Positions 1 through 10,379 of a DNA stretch of 48,234 bases are shown here, one piece after another. Each line of letters starts with the position of its first letter. Positions within the stretch are counted from its first letter, which is position 1. The position numbers and the translations under genes are program-made. This stretch comes from Chara braunii (taxonomy: Eukaryota > Streptophyta > Charophyceae > Charales > Characeae), in NCBI GenBank assembly GCA_003427395.1, contig BFEA01000394.1, forward strand, positions 304,500 to 352,733, written 5' to 3'. The notes below the pieces were generated by a model. It saw only the letters and a list, made by a program, of their open reading frames with translations, was not told the DNA's origin and ran no database searches.

Positions 1-2
1 CT

Positions 3-356
3 CTCATTTCCCTCCCTGACATCACAGGAAACGAAAGTGGAGCCGCAAACATCAACCCACATCTCTTCAAATTTATCACAAATCATTTTCCTCCAAGGGG
101 AGAGATAACAATAATATTAGTCTTAGAGCCAAAAAATATCGCAGATAGTGATGTGTATCTGACATACAAGGCTCTGGATACGGTCAGCCTGAGATGGATG
201 GGGGAAGACTCTCTCAAGGACATGCAAATCCTTAAGATTAAGGCTAACCAATTTTGGTCAAAAGAAGATGTACTTACTCTCTTACTCAGACTTTTGAAGA
301 GAGCTTCCTTTCGGAGAGGAGGGATCCTAGATACAGCACCTTGGAAGAACCTGTAA
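3..356 (+). pseudogene. LINE-A ORF1 C-terminal remnant
   Basis: The window opens inside an open frame that runs from base 3 to the TAA at 354-356. Its product aligns along its length with the C-terminus of ORF1 of LINE-B (22200-22526); shared landmarks are the A/B pairs IKANQFWS / IKASSFWS and GGILD / GGLLD. In L1-type elements ORF1 encodes the RNA-binding partner of the ORF2 enzyme. Only the last ~117 codons are present because the window begins here, so the 5' part lies outside. The ORF2 remnant starts 12 bases downstream, the ORF1-ORF2 order of L1-like elements. The ATG at 153 is simply an internal methionine. Confidence 0.8.
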
Positions 357-368
357 ATGGTTGGAAAA

Positions 369-3238
369 ATGAACGACGTGAACCTTATAGAGGTTCTTTA
401 TAACAAAGACAAAAACTGGAAATTATTGAAAAGGAATGTGGATTTGGACTTAAGGACCCTCAACGTTAATAGCCTTGCTTAAACCGAGAAGAATAAAAGA
501 CAAACTACAATAGAACTTCTCAAAGGAGTGGGAGGCAGGAAATGGTCGGATGTAATTTGCATTCAAGAAACACATCTACTGAACACACCTCTACACAATT
601 ACAATAAAGAGGAAATCTGGCCTCACTCTGCATATAGATCGCACGCCCCCAAACCAGGAAGCGTAGAAGTTGCCATATGGATACCCCCGGAGTCCAAGGT
701 AGAGGTGTTAAATTGGGAAGCGAACAAGTAGGAAGAAAGATGAATTTATATCCTCGTCAAGTTGGCGAATGAAGTTGTCGGTATACTAAATGTATACGGG
801 CCAAACGAACCTACTGAACGCCAAGTTTTTTTTGAAGATATACTTCATCGTCTGCCAATTGGAATCCCAGTCATTATGACAAGGGACTTCAATGCAGCTT
901 TGGATCGCAATCTGGGGAGATTGACTATTCCCTTCCCTTATCCCGTCTATATAGAGAATGATGAACAAATAATAGCTAACTTATGCCACTCATCCAACCT
1001 TTTTTGTTCATTCAAAAGGCTTAATCCAACAGCTAAGATTTTTTTGTGTTTCAAGAAAAACCAAGAAAACAAAACTACTAGATCTAGAATTGACCTCATC
1101 CTAGTATCGAAAGAATTGCAAGGCGCTCTTCAGTTTGCTAATATTTAACCACGTAACTCTTTCCCTGGTCTGGATCACTCTTTGGCAATAACAGTTTTTC
1201 CTTTCACAAGAAACCGGACCAAGGCAGGGGATATTACAGACTTGATACATCTCACCTTAAGGATATTAATTCCTTAAAATACCTTGAAGATGCATGAAAT
1301 TTATGGAGGGAACAAAGACTCCTCGTTAACAATGACATAAAATGGTTCAATAATGGTCTAGTATTCTTATGTAATAAATGTAATGAATTTTTCAAAACTC
1401 TTGCTAATCTAAGACATCAACAAGAAATATGATTACATTAAAAATTTCAAGTCTTATAAGAAAAAAAAGCTAATCAAAGAATTGGATGACGAACTATTCA
1501 AGTTCAAAGAATATGGATGGCAAGATACCAGGATCAGAGGAAACTCAACAAACATCAGATGGAAGGAGCCATGGACGCGAGACTCTTCTCTATGGCCAGA
1601 GATAAAGCAGGCAGAACCACAATTGATGCATTGGCTGACCCATTTGACACAAATACACCACTGGCCACTCCTACAACAGCGAGCACCAGAATAGCCAGGG
1701 ATTTCTATAAAGATTTGTTTACCTCTCATAATACTGTTACCTCCAAACCTAAGAGATCTACAGAGATAGATGAATTTATTCTCCCACTAGAAAAGACTAT
1801 CACAGACTCCAAAAAGGAAAAGTTCAAGATGCCCCTATCTAAGGACGAAATCTGGAAGGTTGTAATTTTAATGGAGGAAGAAAAAACGTCTGGCGTAGAT
1901 GGTCTCCCCAAAAAATTTTGAGAATCCATGTGGAATCTCCTATCTCAAGATCTTATGGACTCTTATCACACAGTTTGAATTACTGGCGATATGGGTGAGA
2001 TTGTAAACCAAGGGGTCCTGACTCTCCTATATAAGAAAAGGGATAAATCTTATACGAGGAACTACAAATTTGTCACCCTACTCATGGTCGTGTACGAGTT
2101 TGTAGCCAAAATACTAGTGGATTAAATGCTAAATGTTATTGCAGATATTATTCACTCGGCACAAACAGGTTTCATTACAGGACGGAATATCCAAGACAAT
2201 ATCCTTCTTATAAATGAACTTTTAATAATCACACGCCAGTCCAGACACAATGCAGCCTTCAGCCTCATTAATTTTGAGAAAGCATACGACCATGTGGATT
2301 GACTTTTTTTTTACAAGGGCTTGGAAAAAAATAACTTTGGTCCAAATTCTAGGGGATTGATAAAAATCTTACACAAAAAAAACATCCACTCGAATCACTA
2401 TAAATGACAACGTCGCTTCTCCAATTAACTTACAGAGATCAGTCAAACAAGGTGATCCTCTTGCACCTTTTCTTTTCATCATAATTATGGAAGCCCTAAC
2501 CGCCAATCTCAGTAAACACAAGGACATAAAAAAAATACAGATCTCCTTTATTTCAAAGGAGACAATCCCTATCTGTTCCCTGTTTGCGGATGATCTCTCA
2601 TGAATGATGGATACAACCTTAAAAAATATGCAACCTTAAAAAATATGGAAGCAATTAAAACCCTGATGAATAAATTTTATGCATTATCTGATAATACTGA
2701 TATGAAGGTCAATTGGGGAGATAAAACCCTAAGATGGTGGATTCATCACCAAGGGGTTAGACCACCAGAAACCCCTCGTATTAAATGGGTCTCTAACGAA
2801 ACTCCAATCAGAATCTTAGGCATCTCCCTATCAGCAGAAGGAAAACCAAAGACAAACAACGAAGAATTATGCAAAGTGTTCAATTCAAATTTGATTTGTG
2901 GAAAAACAAACACTCTTCAATTATGGATCGCTCACTAGTAATCAACAATGTAATACTGGCCTCAACATGGTACAAATTGACCATATGGGCACTAGATGAG
3001 CCATCGACCAAATTACTCCAACAACAACTCAGAGTCTTTTTATGGAGAGGCAACCATGACTACAAGAATGTCATAAGAAAAGTTGTCTAGACTTCCATCA
3101 TACAACCCAAGTCAAAACTAGGGTTGAGAATTATCGATCTATCCACTCAAACTATGACCCTATGTATGCAATGGATCAAGAAGTTTTTTTTCAATCCACA
3201 AACACATTAGAGTGTCATGGCATTGAAACAAATAAGAA
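369..3238 (+). pseudogene. LINE-A ORF2 remnant (endonuclease + reverse transcriptase)
   Basis: This is a decayed L1-like ORF2. The endonuclease domain (369-1148) shows ICIQETH, a changed catalytic block (TRDFN where LINE-B has AGDFN) and SRIDLIL. The reverse transcriptase follows, with LLYKKRDK, the palm motif INFEKAYD (the usual first Asp is Asn) and FADD near 2585-2596. Stops interrupt it at 481, 729, 741, 1295, 1919, 1976, 2300 and 3088, and there are frameshifts at homopolymers. Many stops fall where LINE-B has Trp. Similarity to LINE-B ends abruptly near 3238, at the QIRR segment after the palm, so the zinc-binding C-terminus is missing and a different repeat follows. It cannot be active: the enzyme is truncated, frameshifted and has catalytic substitutions. 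Confidence 0.88.
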
Positions 3239-4042
3239 GGGCTGTGTGCGGGGGCAGTCTCAGTGGTCATCGGGGGTCGTAACTGGAGCAATGCTGGCCG
3301 GTGCTGAAGCAAGGTGGTGCAACTCTGTAACCTAACCTGCTGGGAGCATGAGGCCTGGAAGAGCTTCGGTTTGTGCTGAAAACAATCATACTGGTGGTGG
3401 TCCTAGGTGGATTGAATAGGTTTCACATATCTGTTTTGTCGGTGGTTCTTATGAATGCCTTAGGACTCTAGGGAATCTTAGCAACCCATCCTAGGCGGTT
3501 CTGAAGCGGTTATACTCAGTGATTTGTGGTTGTTCGATGCCAGAACGACGCTGGCCGGTGCTGGGGTGATGCCCTGTAACCTGCTGATGCAGGAGCGTGA
3601 GGCCTGGTAGAGAGATCTGGGGATGCTTTGGGGGGGCATCCCAAGGGAGAGCCAAAGTTTGTTGTTGGGACGACGTTGGTCGGAGCTGGGGCGAGTTGTG
3701 TTGCCCTGTAACCCAGCAGCGTGGGGGCACGAGGCCTGGAAGAGCTCAGCAGGGAGTAAAATTGTGTTGGAAATTCTTAGAAGGGCTGGTTAGGGATCCT
3801 GAGGGTTGTGAGCTTTCGTAGGACCTGTGTGGCAGCCTATTGCATGTGTAGTTCCTTATCAGGTCATTAGATATCAACAGACTGATCTCAGCCGAAGCCG
3901 GGTAATGGCCCTTGTATCTCAAATGATCTCAATGTTCTCAAATGTTCTCAATGATCTGTACAATTCGATATGGGACGCTGGGCCCGGTTCCCAGCACGTG
4001 CTACTCCCCACGAATAGACTGGAGCATTTGTTAAAAAAAAAA
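3239..4042 (+). mobile_element. Retroposon 3' region with A-rich tail (family R3)
   Basis: This GC-rich non-coding segment contains repeated phrases such as GAGGCCTGG and CTGTAACC. It matches 28490-29109 on the same strand and 12090-12440 on the opposite strand. Its 3' end holds the hairpin GCTGGG-CCCGGTT-CCCAGC (3977-3995), then CTCCCCACGAATAG and an A-rich tract (about 4032-4059). A polyadenylated 3' end shared by copies at three sites indicates retroposition. It starts exactly where LINE-A breaks off, so either it truncated LINE-A or the two were joined during reverse transcription. It is probably the 3' part of a LINE or a LINE-dependent non-autonomous element; no coding region is visible. 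Confidence 0.7.
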
Positions 4043-4059
4043 AAAAATAAAAAAAAAAT

Positions 4060-4849
4060 GGCAGTCTTCTAGAGCTCAGTCGAGGAAAGGGCTTGCATGG
4101 TTCAGGCAGACCTTGGCCAGAAACAATAGATTTTTAGCCTCAATTATCCCAGAAGCCAAGTTTATACTTAGAGATTTGTAGGTGGCTGCTTTCTTGAACA
4201 CCCTGGGCCCTCCACAGGGCCCATTGTTAGGCCCGATAACACACTTTTACTTTAGATTAGAATATTAGGAATATAATTTATGTTGTAAAATACTAGCTTA
4301 AGTGGTGTACAAACCTCTTCACCTAGCCGGTATCGCTGTAACAAGATGTTTTTACTGTTCACTAGTATCTGTCTGTAGACAACTGGTAGATGATTCCCGC
4401 GGTGATTGAGTAGAGTTGTAGTTAGTGTAAAGTTTTTAGAGTCTTTAGACAGGAACTCCTTTGAAATGAGGATAGAGGATAGAATTGATTTATATAATGG
4501 AGCTACCGTTTGAGTAAAACAAGGCTGAAACTTCTTGGATTGAACAGAAGTCTTATGTGGTAATCGAATACCGGGGCTACTGGGCAGGCGCAAGCCTGTA
4601 AGCTAAGTTGGATGCTGCTGTCAGCATTCCGGGTCAAATTGTGAGTTCCCCGGCCTCGAGTTGAATTTTATAATGATTTGACTAAAACATAATTTATTTA
4701 TTTTTTAAATTGGACGGATACAACGTAATATTTTTTTCCCTTTTTTTCCTAAAGGGCGGTTATGGCTTTGAGATGTCGTTTTTCCACCGACTGGCCCGAG
4801 GCACCCCAGCTAAATTCAGAGGTACCATCTTTACTCATAAGATTTCATT
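4060..4849. other. No recognisable gene; short hairpin at 4204-4223
   Basis: I see no gene here. A perfect 8-bp inverted repeat TGGGCCCT / AGGGCCCA with a 4-base loop lies at 4204-4223. Around 4305-4325 (ACCTCTTCACCTAG) the sequence resembles the minus-strand 3' UTR of LINE-C near 10235-10250, so part may be an old antisense LINE 3' end. The 113-codon minus-strand frame at 4252-4593 has no family features that I can see. Confidence 0.4.
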
Positions 4850-4909
4850 GGCACTCGAACTCGGTTTAAGGTTTTAGCACTGCATAGGTGTACCAACTGA
4901 GTTAGGCCA
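4850..4909 (-). repeat. tRNA-derived SINE head (A and B boxes)
   Basis: On the minus strand it reads GGCCTAACTCAGTTGGTACACC followed, about 30 bases later, by GAGTTCGAGTGCC. These match the tRNA internal promoter A box (TRGYNNAGTTGG type) and B box (GTTCGA core). The arms do not fold into a complete cloverleaf, so it is a degenerate tRNA-like SINE head rather than a tRNA gene. It abuts a truncated U6 copy on the other strand. Confidence 0.6.
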
Positions 4910-4918
4910 GTGGGGTTT

Positions 4919-4987
4919 GTACAGAGAAGATTAGTAGCATGGCCCCTGCAAAAGGATAAGATGCATAAATCGAGAAATGATCAGTCC
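4919..4987 (+). pseudogene. 5'-truncated U6 snRNA copy
   Basis: The segment starts at GTACAGAGAAGATTAG and continues through GCATGGCCCCTGC to ATAAATCGAGAAATG, which is the central and 3' part of spliceosomal U6 RNA. The first ~35 bases, including the 5' stem-loop, are missing. There is a small insertion in the AGCATGG region and several substitutions. No T-run terminator follows. It is a 5'-truncated retrocopy joined to a tRNA-derived sequence, the kind of chimera LINE reverse transcriptases make by template switching. Confidence 0.85.
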
Positions 4988-5130
4988 CAAAGTCTCCTGA
5001 CATCGCCAGGCCCTTGGCCTGGCACCTGGACCCTGAACACCAGATTATATCCGTCCTACCGTCCGAATCCATATAGAACAACCCTCCATTTAAACTTTTT
5101 AGAGAACTGTTTTGCTCTGCACATCTGACT

Positions 5131-5197
5131 GCGTCTGAATTCGAAGTTGGGTATGTGTTTCAACAATTCATAGGTGTACCAACTGAGCCATTTTTGG
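5131..5197 (-). repeat. tRNA-derived SINE head, second copy
   Basis: On the minus strand GGCTCAGTTGGTACACC (A-box like) is followed by AACTTCGAATTCAG (B-box like). It resembles the piece at 4850-4909, including the GGTACACCTATG stretch. It is degenerate and not a functional tRNA. Confidence 0.55.
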
Positions 5198-5479
5198 TAG
5201 ACCAGTTGGTGCAATAGACAGACCCTCCCACGGGTTTCACCCTCACGCAAGTTGCACCAAATACAAGTACGACGACCTGGTGTTCTATTACCAAATGGCA
5301 ATCAAAGTTGTGACCAATGACACTGATAGAAGCCAACCAACAACAAACGCAGCATGACACACAACGACAAAATGACCCGCCCTGATGCCCAACCCCACCA
5401 TGCCCTCCACCTTCGCTGAGAAAACAGCCAACTTGGGCTAAAAAGTTGGTAGAGGCAGACGCTGACGTGAGATCCATAA

Positions 5480-7011
5480 ATTGAAATGGGCTGGCCCAAC
5501 CAAATGACCATAAAAAGGTGGCACTTTGGAAAATGATGACACAAGACCTAAATGGGAAGTGGCCTAATGCCATTGGAGTACAGGAAACACATCTTACAGA
5601 CTCCCCCACCCACCGAGCCAGGGCCACCCAAGTGTAGCCATACACATCATTCGCAACACCAGCCCGCTCTTCCTCCTCGACGGGGGTAGCCATTTGGCTC
5701 CCCCCCTCATCTAGATTGCAACCACTACACGCGGAATGGGATAAGGAAGAAGGAAGATGGGTGTGGGTAAAAGCCACGATAGGTACTGAACTGATATACC
5801 TGGTCTATTTGTACACTCCGAATGATCCTGCACAGTGAGTTCAGTTGTTCATGTCACTACAATGCTCCCTACCGACAAACTCGGCCATCATCATGTGCGG
5901 GGACTTCCATACCACTCTAGATCTGAACTTGGGCAGGAGATCCCCATCTCAACAAATACAGGGAGTGGATCAACAGAGGGACAGAGGTCCTGAGAGCGCC
6001 ATGCTAGGCCACATGATGGCGGGCACAGGTCTCATGGATTCATACCGACAACTACACCCCACAAAGAGAGCTTACACATGTGTCAGGTCTCGATGAGAGG
6101 CAGAAATTTCCAATTCTCGAATAGATTTGCTTCTCCTATCAAACGACTTAGCAGGCTTGCTCACTGTAGCAGAAATTCTCCCGTTCTCCCCTTGCAAGTC
6201 GTTTGACCACCGCATGATAGCAATGGGCCTATCTTTTCATTCCCACATCTCTAGGGGTCCTGGCTACTTCAAGTTTAACACATCTCTTCTGAAACTTCAT
6301 TCGGTTCAACAACTGGTCACGGACTTTTGGGCTTATTGGACCACACAGAAACCGGAAGAAGGGCCGATTGTCGAATGGTTTAATGAAGGGATTGCGCAAC
6401 TAAGAGAGCGTGTTAAAAAATTCTCTATAAAGCACACTCGGGACCGAAAAAAAAATTTTGACAGCCTGTTGCTACAGCTGGAGGAATGGGATTCGCACCT
6501 CATGTTAAACCCACAAGACCAGGCCACTTACAATACCCTCCAAACTGCAAAACAACATTTACAAGGCTATCTAGATGATCAAACGTAGAAATGGAGGGTG
6601 CAGGCCAGAATCACGAAAGACAAAACGGAAGGCACGATGTCTAAGACATTCTTTGCCAAGGTAAAGGCCAAAAACAGACAAAACATTAAACCCTCCCTTA
6701 ACCACCCTTATGACGGTAATCAGCCGACGGTCACAAATGCCTACAAAATAGTGGAATACGCCTCCATGTACCACCAAACTTGTTCACAACTGAAACACTG
6801 CAAGTACAGCCACAGGACCGGGAATATGCCAGGAGTACCCTGTTGGCCTCCTTTCCATCTCTACTGTCCACACCGCAGAGGTGCAACCTGGAAAGACCAA
6901 TGACCATACAAAACATTTTATAAGCCCTACAAGGCATGAACAACGATAAAACACCGGGACTGGATGGATTCCCCAAGGACTTTTGGTTAGTACATTTTTG
7001 GGGAACACTTC
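5480..7011 (+). pseudogene. LINE-E ORF2, endonuclease and linker part
   Basis: This is an L1-like ORF2 of a subfamily different from LINE-A/B. Visible blocks are GVQETHL (~5577), CGDFH in place of GDFN (~5899-5913), SRIDLLLLS (~6118) and FDHRM (~6199), all endonuclease motifs, followed by a helical linker and LDGFPKDFW (~6960-6984) just before the reverse transcriptase. Stops and at least one frameshift (near 6840) interrupt it. The frame is cut inside the codons for TLQ at 7008-7012 and resumes in frame at 9399, so the DNA in between is a later insertion. The catalytic Asn of GDFN is His here. The element is inactive. Confidence 0.85.
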
Positions 7012-7410
7012 AAACATAGAATTCGTGAAAACCTAACCAAATAAATTGTTAGGTTTGCACGAAAATTTTTAAAGATTCTGATAATACTTTTTGAGGCCTC
7101 CTACATGAACAAAATTTTATGTGAAGTAAATTAACCGCAAAAAAAAAATAGAAAACTACTTTTCCAGAACCACTAGAAGTGATGAGGAGAGAAGCAAGTG
7201 TTTTTACAAAAAATCAGTACCTTGCAAAGCACCGTTAATTCAGGAACTGAAATATCACAATATTTTGTTTAACTAAAAAAATCATATTTATAGTTCTATA
7301 AGGTATGTAGCACGACGAACCTATTCGGGGTTTTCCCAAACATGCACACATGCTCTCCTATTCACGAATACATTCGCTTGGATATGTTATCTCATACATG
7401 GATTAATTTC

Positions 7411-7775
7411 ATTTTTTAATTTTAAATCATCGTTGGCTGGGAATTTGAAGATGGTCCCCCACGCAAAAGTTGTTTTAATTATTCTTTTACACAACATATA
7501 TTTTTTGACAAGAGTTTTACAATTAACTTAAAAATGAAGTTATATTAATTTATAGTTCTATAAACTCGATTTCGCAGAATCTGATGTTTTTAAGTATTTT
7601 TTCATTTTTAATTTTAAATCATCGTTGGCTAGGAATTTGAAGATGTCCCCCAGACAAAAGTTGTTTTAATTCTTCTTTTACATAACATATATTTTTTGAC
7701 AAGGGTTTTACAGTTAACTTAAAAATGAAGTTATATTAATTTTATAGTTCTATAAACTCGATTTCGCAGAATCTG
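7411..7775. repeat. Direct duplication of a 173-bp unit
   Basis: Bases 7411-7583 and 7603-7775 are near-identical direct copies with an offset of 192. Each carries ATCGTTGGCT near the start and ends in a TTTATAGTTCTATAAA palindrome followed by CTCGATTTCGCAGAATCT. The copy sits inside the inserted element. Confidence 0.9.
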
Positions 7776-8390
7776 GTTTTTACAAAACTGCTGAAAACGG
7801 TTTATAGTTCTATAAATGAGTATTAATTGAAACTGTGTTTCTTAACATCTTTCGGGTTCGCCTTGTAGTCGTTAAAGGTTGTCTTGTTTGAGTTATGTTT
7901 TTTGTCAATCTACTGAGCACGACTTATAGTCCTATAACATGCTCTTTGCTGGAAAAAAAATTCTTGCACATTTTGAGAATCGCTAGACTTTTTGCCTGTT
8001 TGTTTGCCTCCTTTCTTGGGAAACAGTTAAAAACGCTCTCTTTTATGTATCAAAAATAACAGTTTGACTTTCACTTTTTCATTCTATAAAAAATGTTAGG
8101 TTTTGTGGTTTTGTCAGGTTTTCACGAATTCGGTTTTCGCAGCCGTTCATGAGCTTCGCGTGTGTGCTCTCCGCTCAACATAGAAACATCGGCGAGGCAC
8201 TCTTTTTAAAGAAGCAACAATTGTGGAGATTTATTTCAAAGTGATTCAGGTCATTTTCCAAAGATTTGTCCCTTACGCGTTTCTAAAACCTCGGTTTCAA
8301 AGTTGCAATTTCTAGTACTTTTCGACTCGTTCTTGCGGGTTAGAAATGATGTCACCATTCGTTTTTTTCTCTCGTCTTTGTGCTTCACAG

Positions 8391-9040
8391 TTTATAGAAC
8401 TATAAACGGAATGAAGAATTCCGAAGCTGAGATGGTTTTTTGCGTTCCAATTTATAGGACTATAAATACGCAAATGTCAAAATGTCTGGCTTCGGTACAA
8501 GGGCGCACATTTTCGGAGTGCTTCATGTTTTTTTTTTCCTCGCATGTTTGTGCGTCATGGTTTATAGAACTATAAACGGAATGGAGAATTCCAAAGATGA
8601 CATGGTTTTTTGCTTTCCAATTTATAGGACTATAAATACGCAAATGTCAAGATGTCTGGCTTCGGTACAAGGACACACATTTTCGGAGTGCTTTGTTTTT
8701 TTTTTTCTCGCATGTTTGTGCGTCACGGTTTATAGAACTATAAACCGAATGGAGAATTCTGAAACTCACATGGTTTTTTGCTTTCCAATTTATAGGACTA
8801 TAAATATGCAAATGTCAAGATGTCTTGCTTCGGTACAAGGGCGCACATTTTTTGAGTGCTTCTTTGTTTTTTTATTTTTTAGTGTATCTTTGCCGCGTGC
8901 TTTATAGAACTACAAATGGAATTCGGGATGCCTGAACTGCATCTATTTTTTGCTTCTTTAATAAAAGGACTCCAAATGTGCATATGCCAAGACGTCTTGC
9001 TTTCGTACAACGCAATACATTTTGGAGTGATCGTTATCCT
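8391..9040. repeat. Four ~170-bp tandem units with paired palindromes
   Basis: Units begin at 8391, 8561, 8729 and 8901. Each starts with TTTATAGAACTATAAA and carries TTTATAGGACTATAAA 60 bases later, then ATGTCAARATGTCT and GGTACAAGG. The last unit is degenerate. The long open frame across the array (8482-8907) arises because the unit lacks stops in one frame; it repeats the same peptide and shows no protein family features. Confidence 0.9.
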
Positions 9041-9396
9041 GCTTGGGTTTTCTTAACTTTCCTCTAAGTTTGTAAGTGGTATCTAGTATTGTGGAATGAA
9101 TTGTCATATTTGCGCGGTTTCAGCAGAGCAAAGAATTCATTTATGGACTACAAGTGGCTTTTGGGATCATTTGTTGGTGATAAAAATTAGGCTCCGTGGA
9201 CAAGCTTTCATCTCACTAATCACCTTCTCCTAACAGGAGCCTTGATTTGGTATGTTTTTCATCACTAGGTGCGACATACAACGTGTAAAAGTAGCACCAA
9301 TGGAGTGAAAATAAGTGGAAAAATTTTGGTTTTCTCCGGTCTATAAAGATTGTTTGGTTTTCTACGTTTGTTTTATTTTCATGAATACTCTGTTTT

Positions 9397-10057
9397 CAGG
9401 AAGATCTTATGGCCTACGTCGATGCAAATTCTCACGAAGAAATCTTCAGTGACATGATAGGCCAAGGAGTAACAACACTATTATATAAGAAAGGGGACAA
9501 AGAAGAAATCAGGAATTATCGCCCTATCACCTTGTTGTCAGTGCCCTATAAGATTGTGGCCAATGCATGGGCAAACAGATTGTTACCCCTACTTCCTAAC
9601 CTCATCCATCCAAACCAATCAGGATTCATGTCGTACAGGAACATCCAAGACAACATAATGTTGGTCAACGAAACAATCTGTTATGCAAGACAACGACAGA
9701 GAGAAGCGGTCATCTTGTTCATAGATTTCAAAAAAGGCATATACCCGTGTTGACTGGGACTTCCAGGACATGTACCTGACCAGAATGAACTTTGGCCCGC
9801 TCTTCTGCAAATGGATCAACGTCCTGCATAAAAATGACACAACTAACATCACGCTAAACGATCACCTCGCCCCCCCATTTCGCCTCCAGCGGTTGGTCAG
9901 GCAAAAAGATCCGATAGCACCCATGCTATTTGTCTTTGTGATGGAAGTGCTGGCAGCAATGATCAGGTCCAATCCTGAGATCCAAAAGATCGATGTGCCA
10001 AAAACCCCGTACCACCAAATTTTTGCCACCTCACTATTTGCTGACGACCCTCACTAA
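9397..10057 (+). pseudogene. LINE-E ORF2, reverse transcriptase part
   Basis: This continues LINE-E after the insertion. It contains LLYKKGDK, NYRPITLLS, GFMSYRNIQDNIML, the palm block IDFKKG (a one-base slip follows at ~9745), RQKDPIAP in place of RQGDPLSP, and FADD at ~10041-10052. The frame slips between 9735 and 9770, so it is not translatable as one product. Just after FADD the sequence ends at a T-run that is the A tail of antisense LINE-C, so the thumb and C-terminus are absent. It is an inactive remnant. Confidence 0.88.
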
Positions 10058-10060
10058 CCT

Positions 10061-10379
10061 TTTTTTTTTTTTAAAGACTCATTAAACTATGGTAGGTAGG
10101 ATGATAAGAGCAGCCCTCCCTACTATGGTTTACATTGGTCACTCCATCTTTTGGTGGGGAGCTTCACCTGCTGGAAAGCGTCTCATTTCATAATAAACAA
10201 TATTGATAATAGTGATAGAATCTAAGCTTGAACCTCTTCACCTAGAGCAGGGCGCCAGATGTGAACTTTTTCATCCTAGCTCAAGGCGATGTCTGACTCT
10301 TACTTAAGAAAGAGACCCCTTTCCTAAATATGTCTACCGTGTATGCTAGATCTCTCTATTCCTTCAAGAATTTGTTTCT
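10061..10379 (-). mobile_element. LINE-C 3' UTR and poly(A) tail
   Basis: On the minus strand this runs from the end of LINE-C ORF2 to an A tail (the T-run at 10061-10072). It contains TCTGGCGCCCTGCTCTAGGTGAAGAGG, matching the 3' UTR motif seen twice after LINE-B, and the tail motif CCAGCAGGTGAAGCTCCCCACC near 10155-10180 that is shared with other retroposon ends. It marks the exact point at which LINE-C inserted next to LINE-E. Confidence 0.75.

Larger units (their letters stand above)
7012..9395. mobile_element. 2.4 kb inverted-repeat element inserted in LINE-E
   Basis: Removing this segment rejoins the LINE-E reading frame exactly (CTT CA + G GAA). Its ends are inverted repeats: AAACATAGAATTCGTGAAAA at 7012-7031 matches the reverse complement of 9376-9395 at 17 of 20 positions. 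A short target duplication, TC to TTCA, can be read at 7009-7012 and 9395-9398. A third copy of the end sequence lies inverted inside at 8113-8131 (18 of 19 matching 7019-7037). The segment is AT-rich and has no transposase-like frame, only repeats built on a 16-bp palindrome. It behaves like a non-autonomous DNA transposon; I cannot assign a superfamily. An alternative is a Helitron-like or nested element, but the end repeats argue against this. Confidence 0.75.

Noticed and set aside
8482-8907. 141-codon frame with repeated peptide
   Set aside because: It is the translation of the ~170-bp tandem units; the peptide repeats exactly with the DNA period and has no domain.
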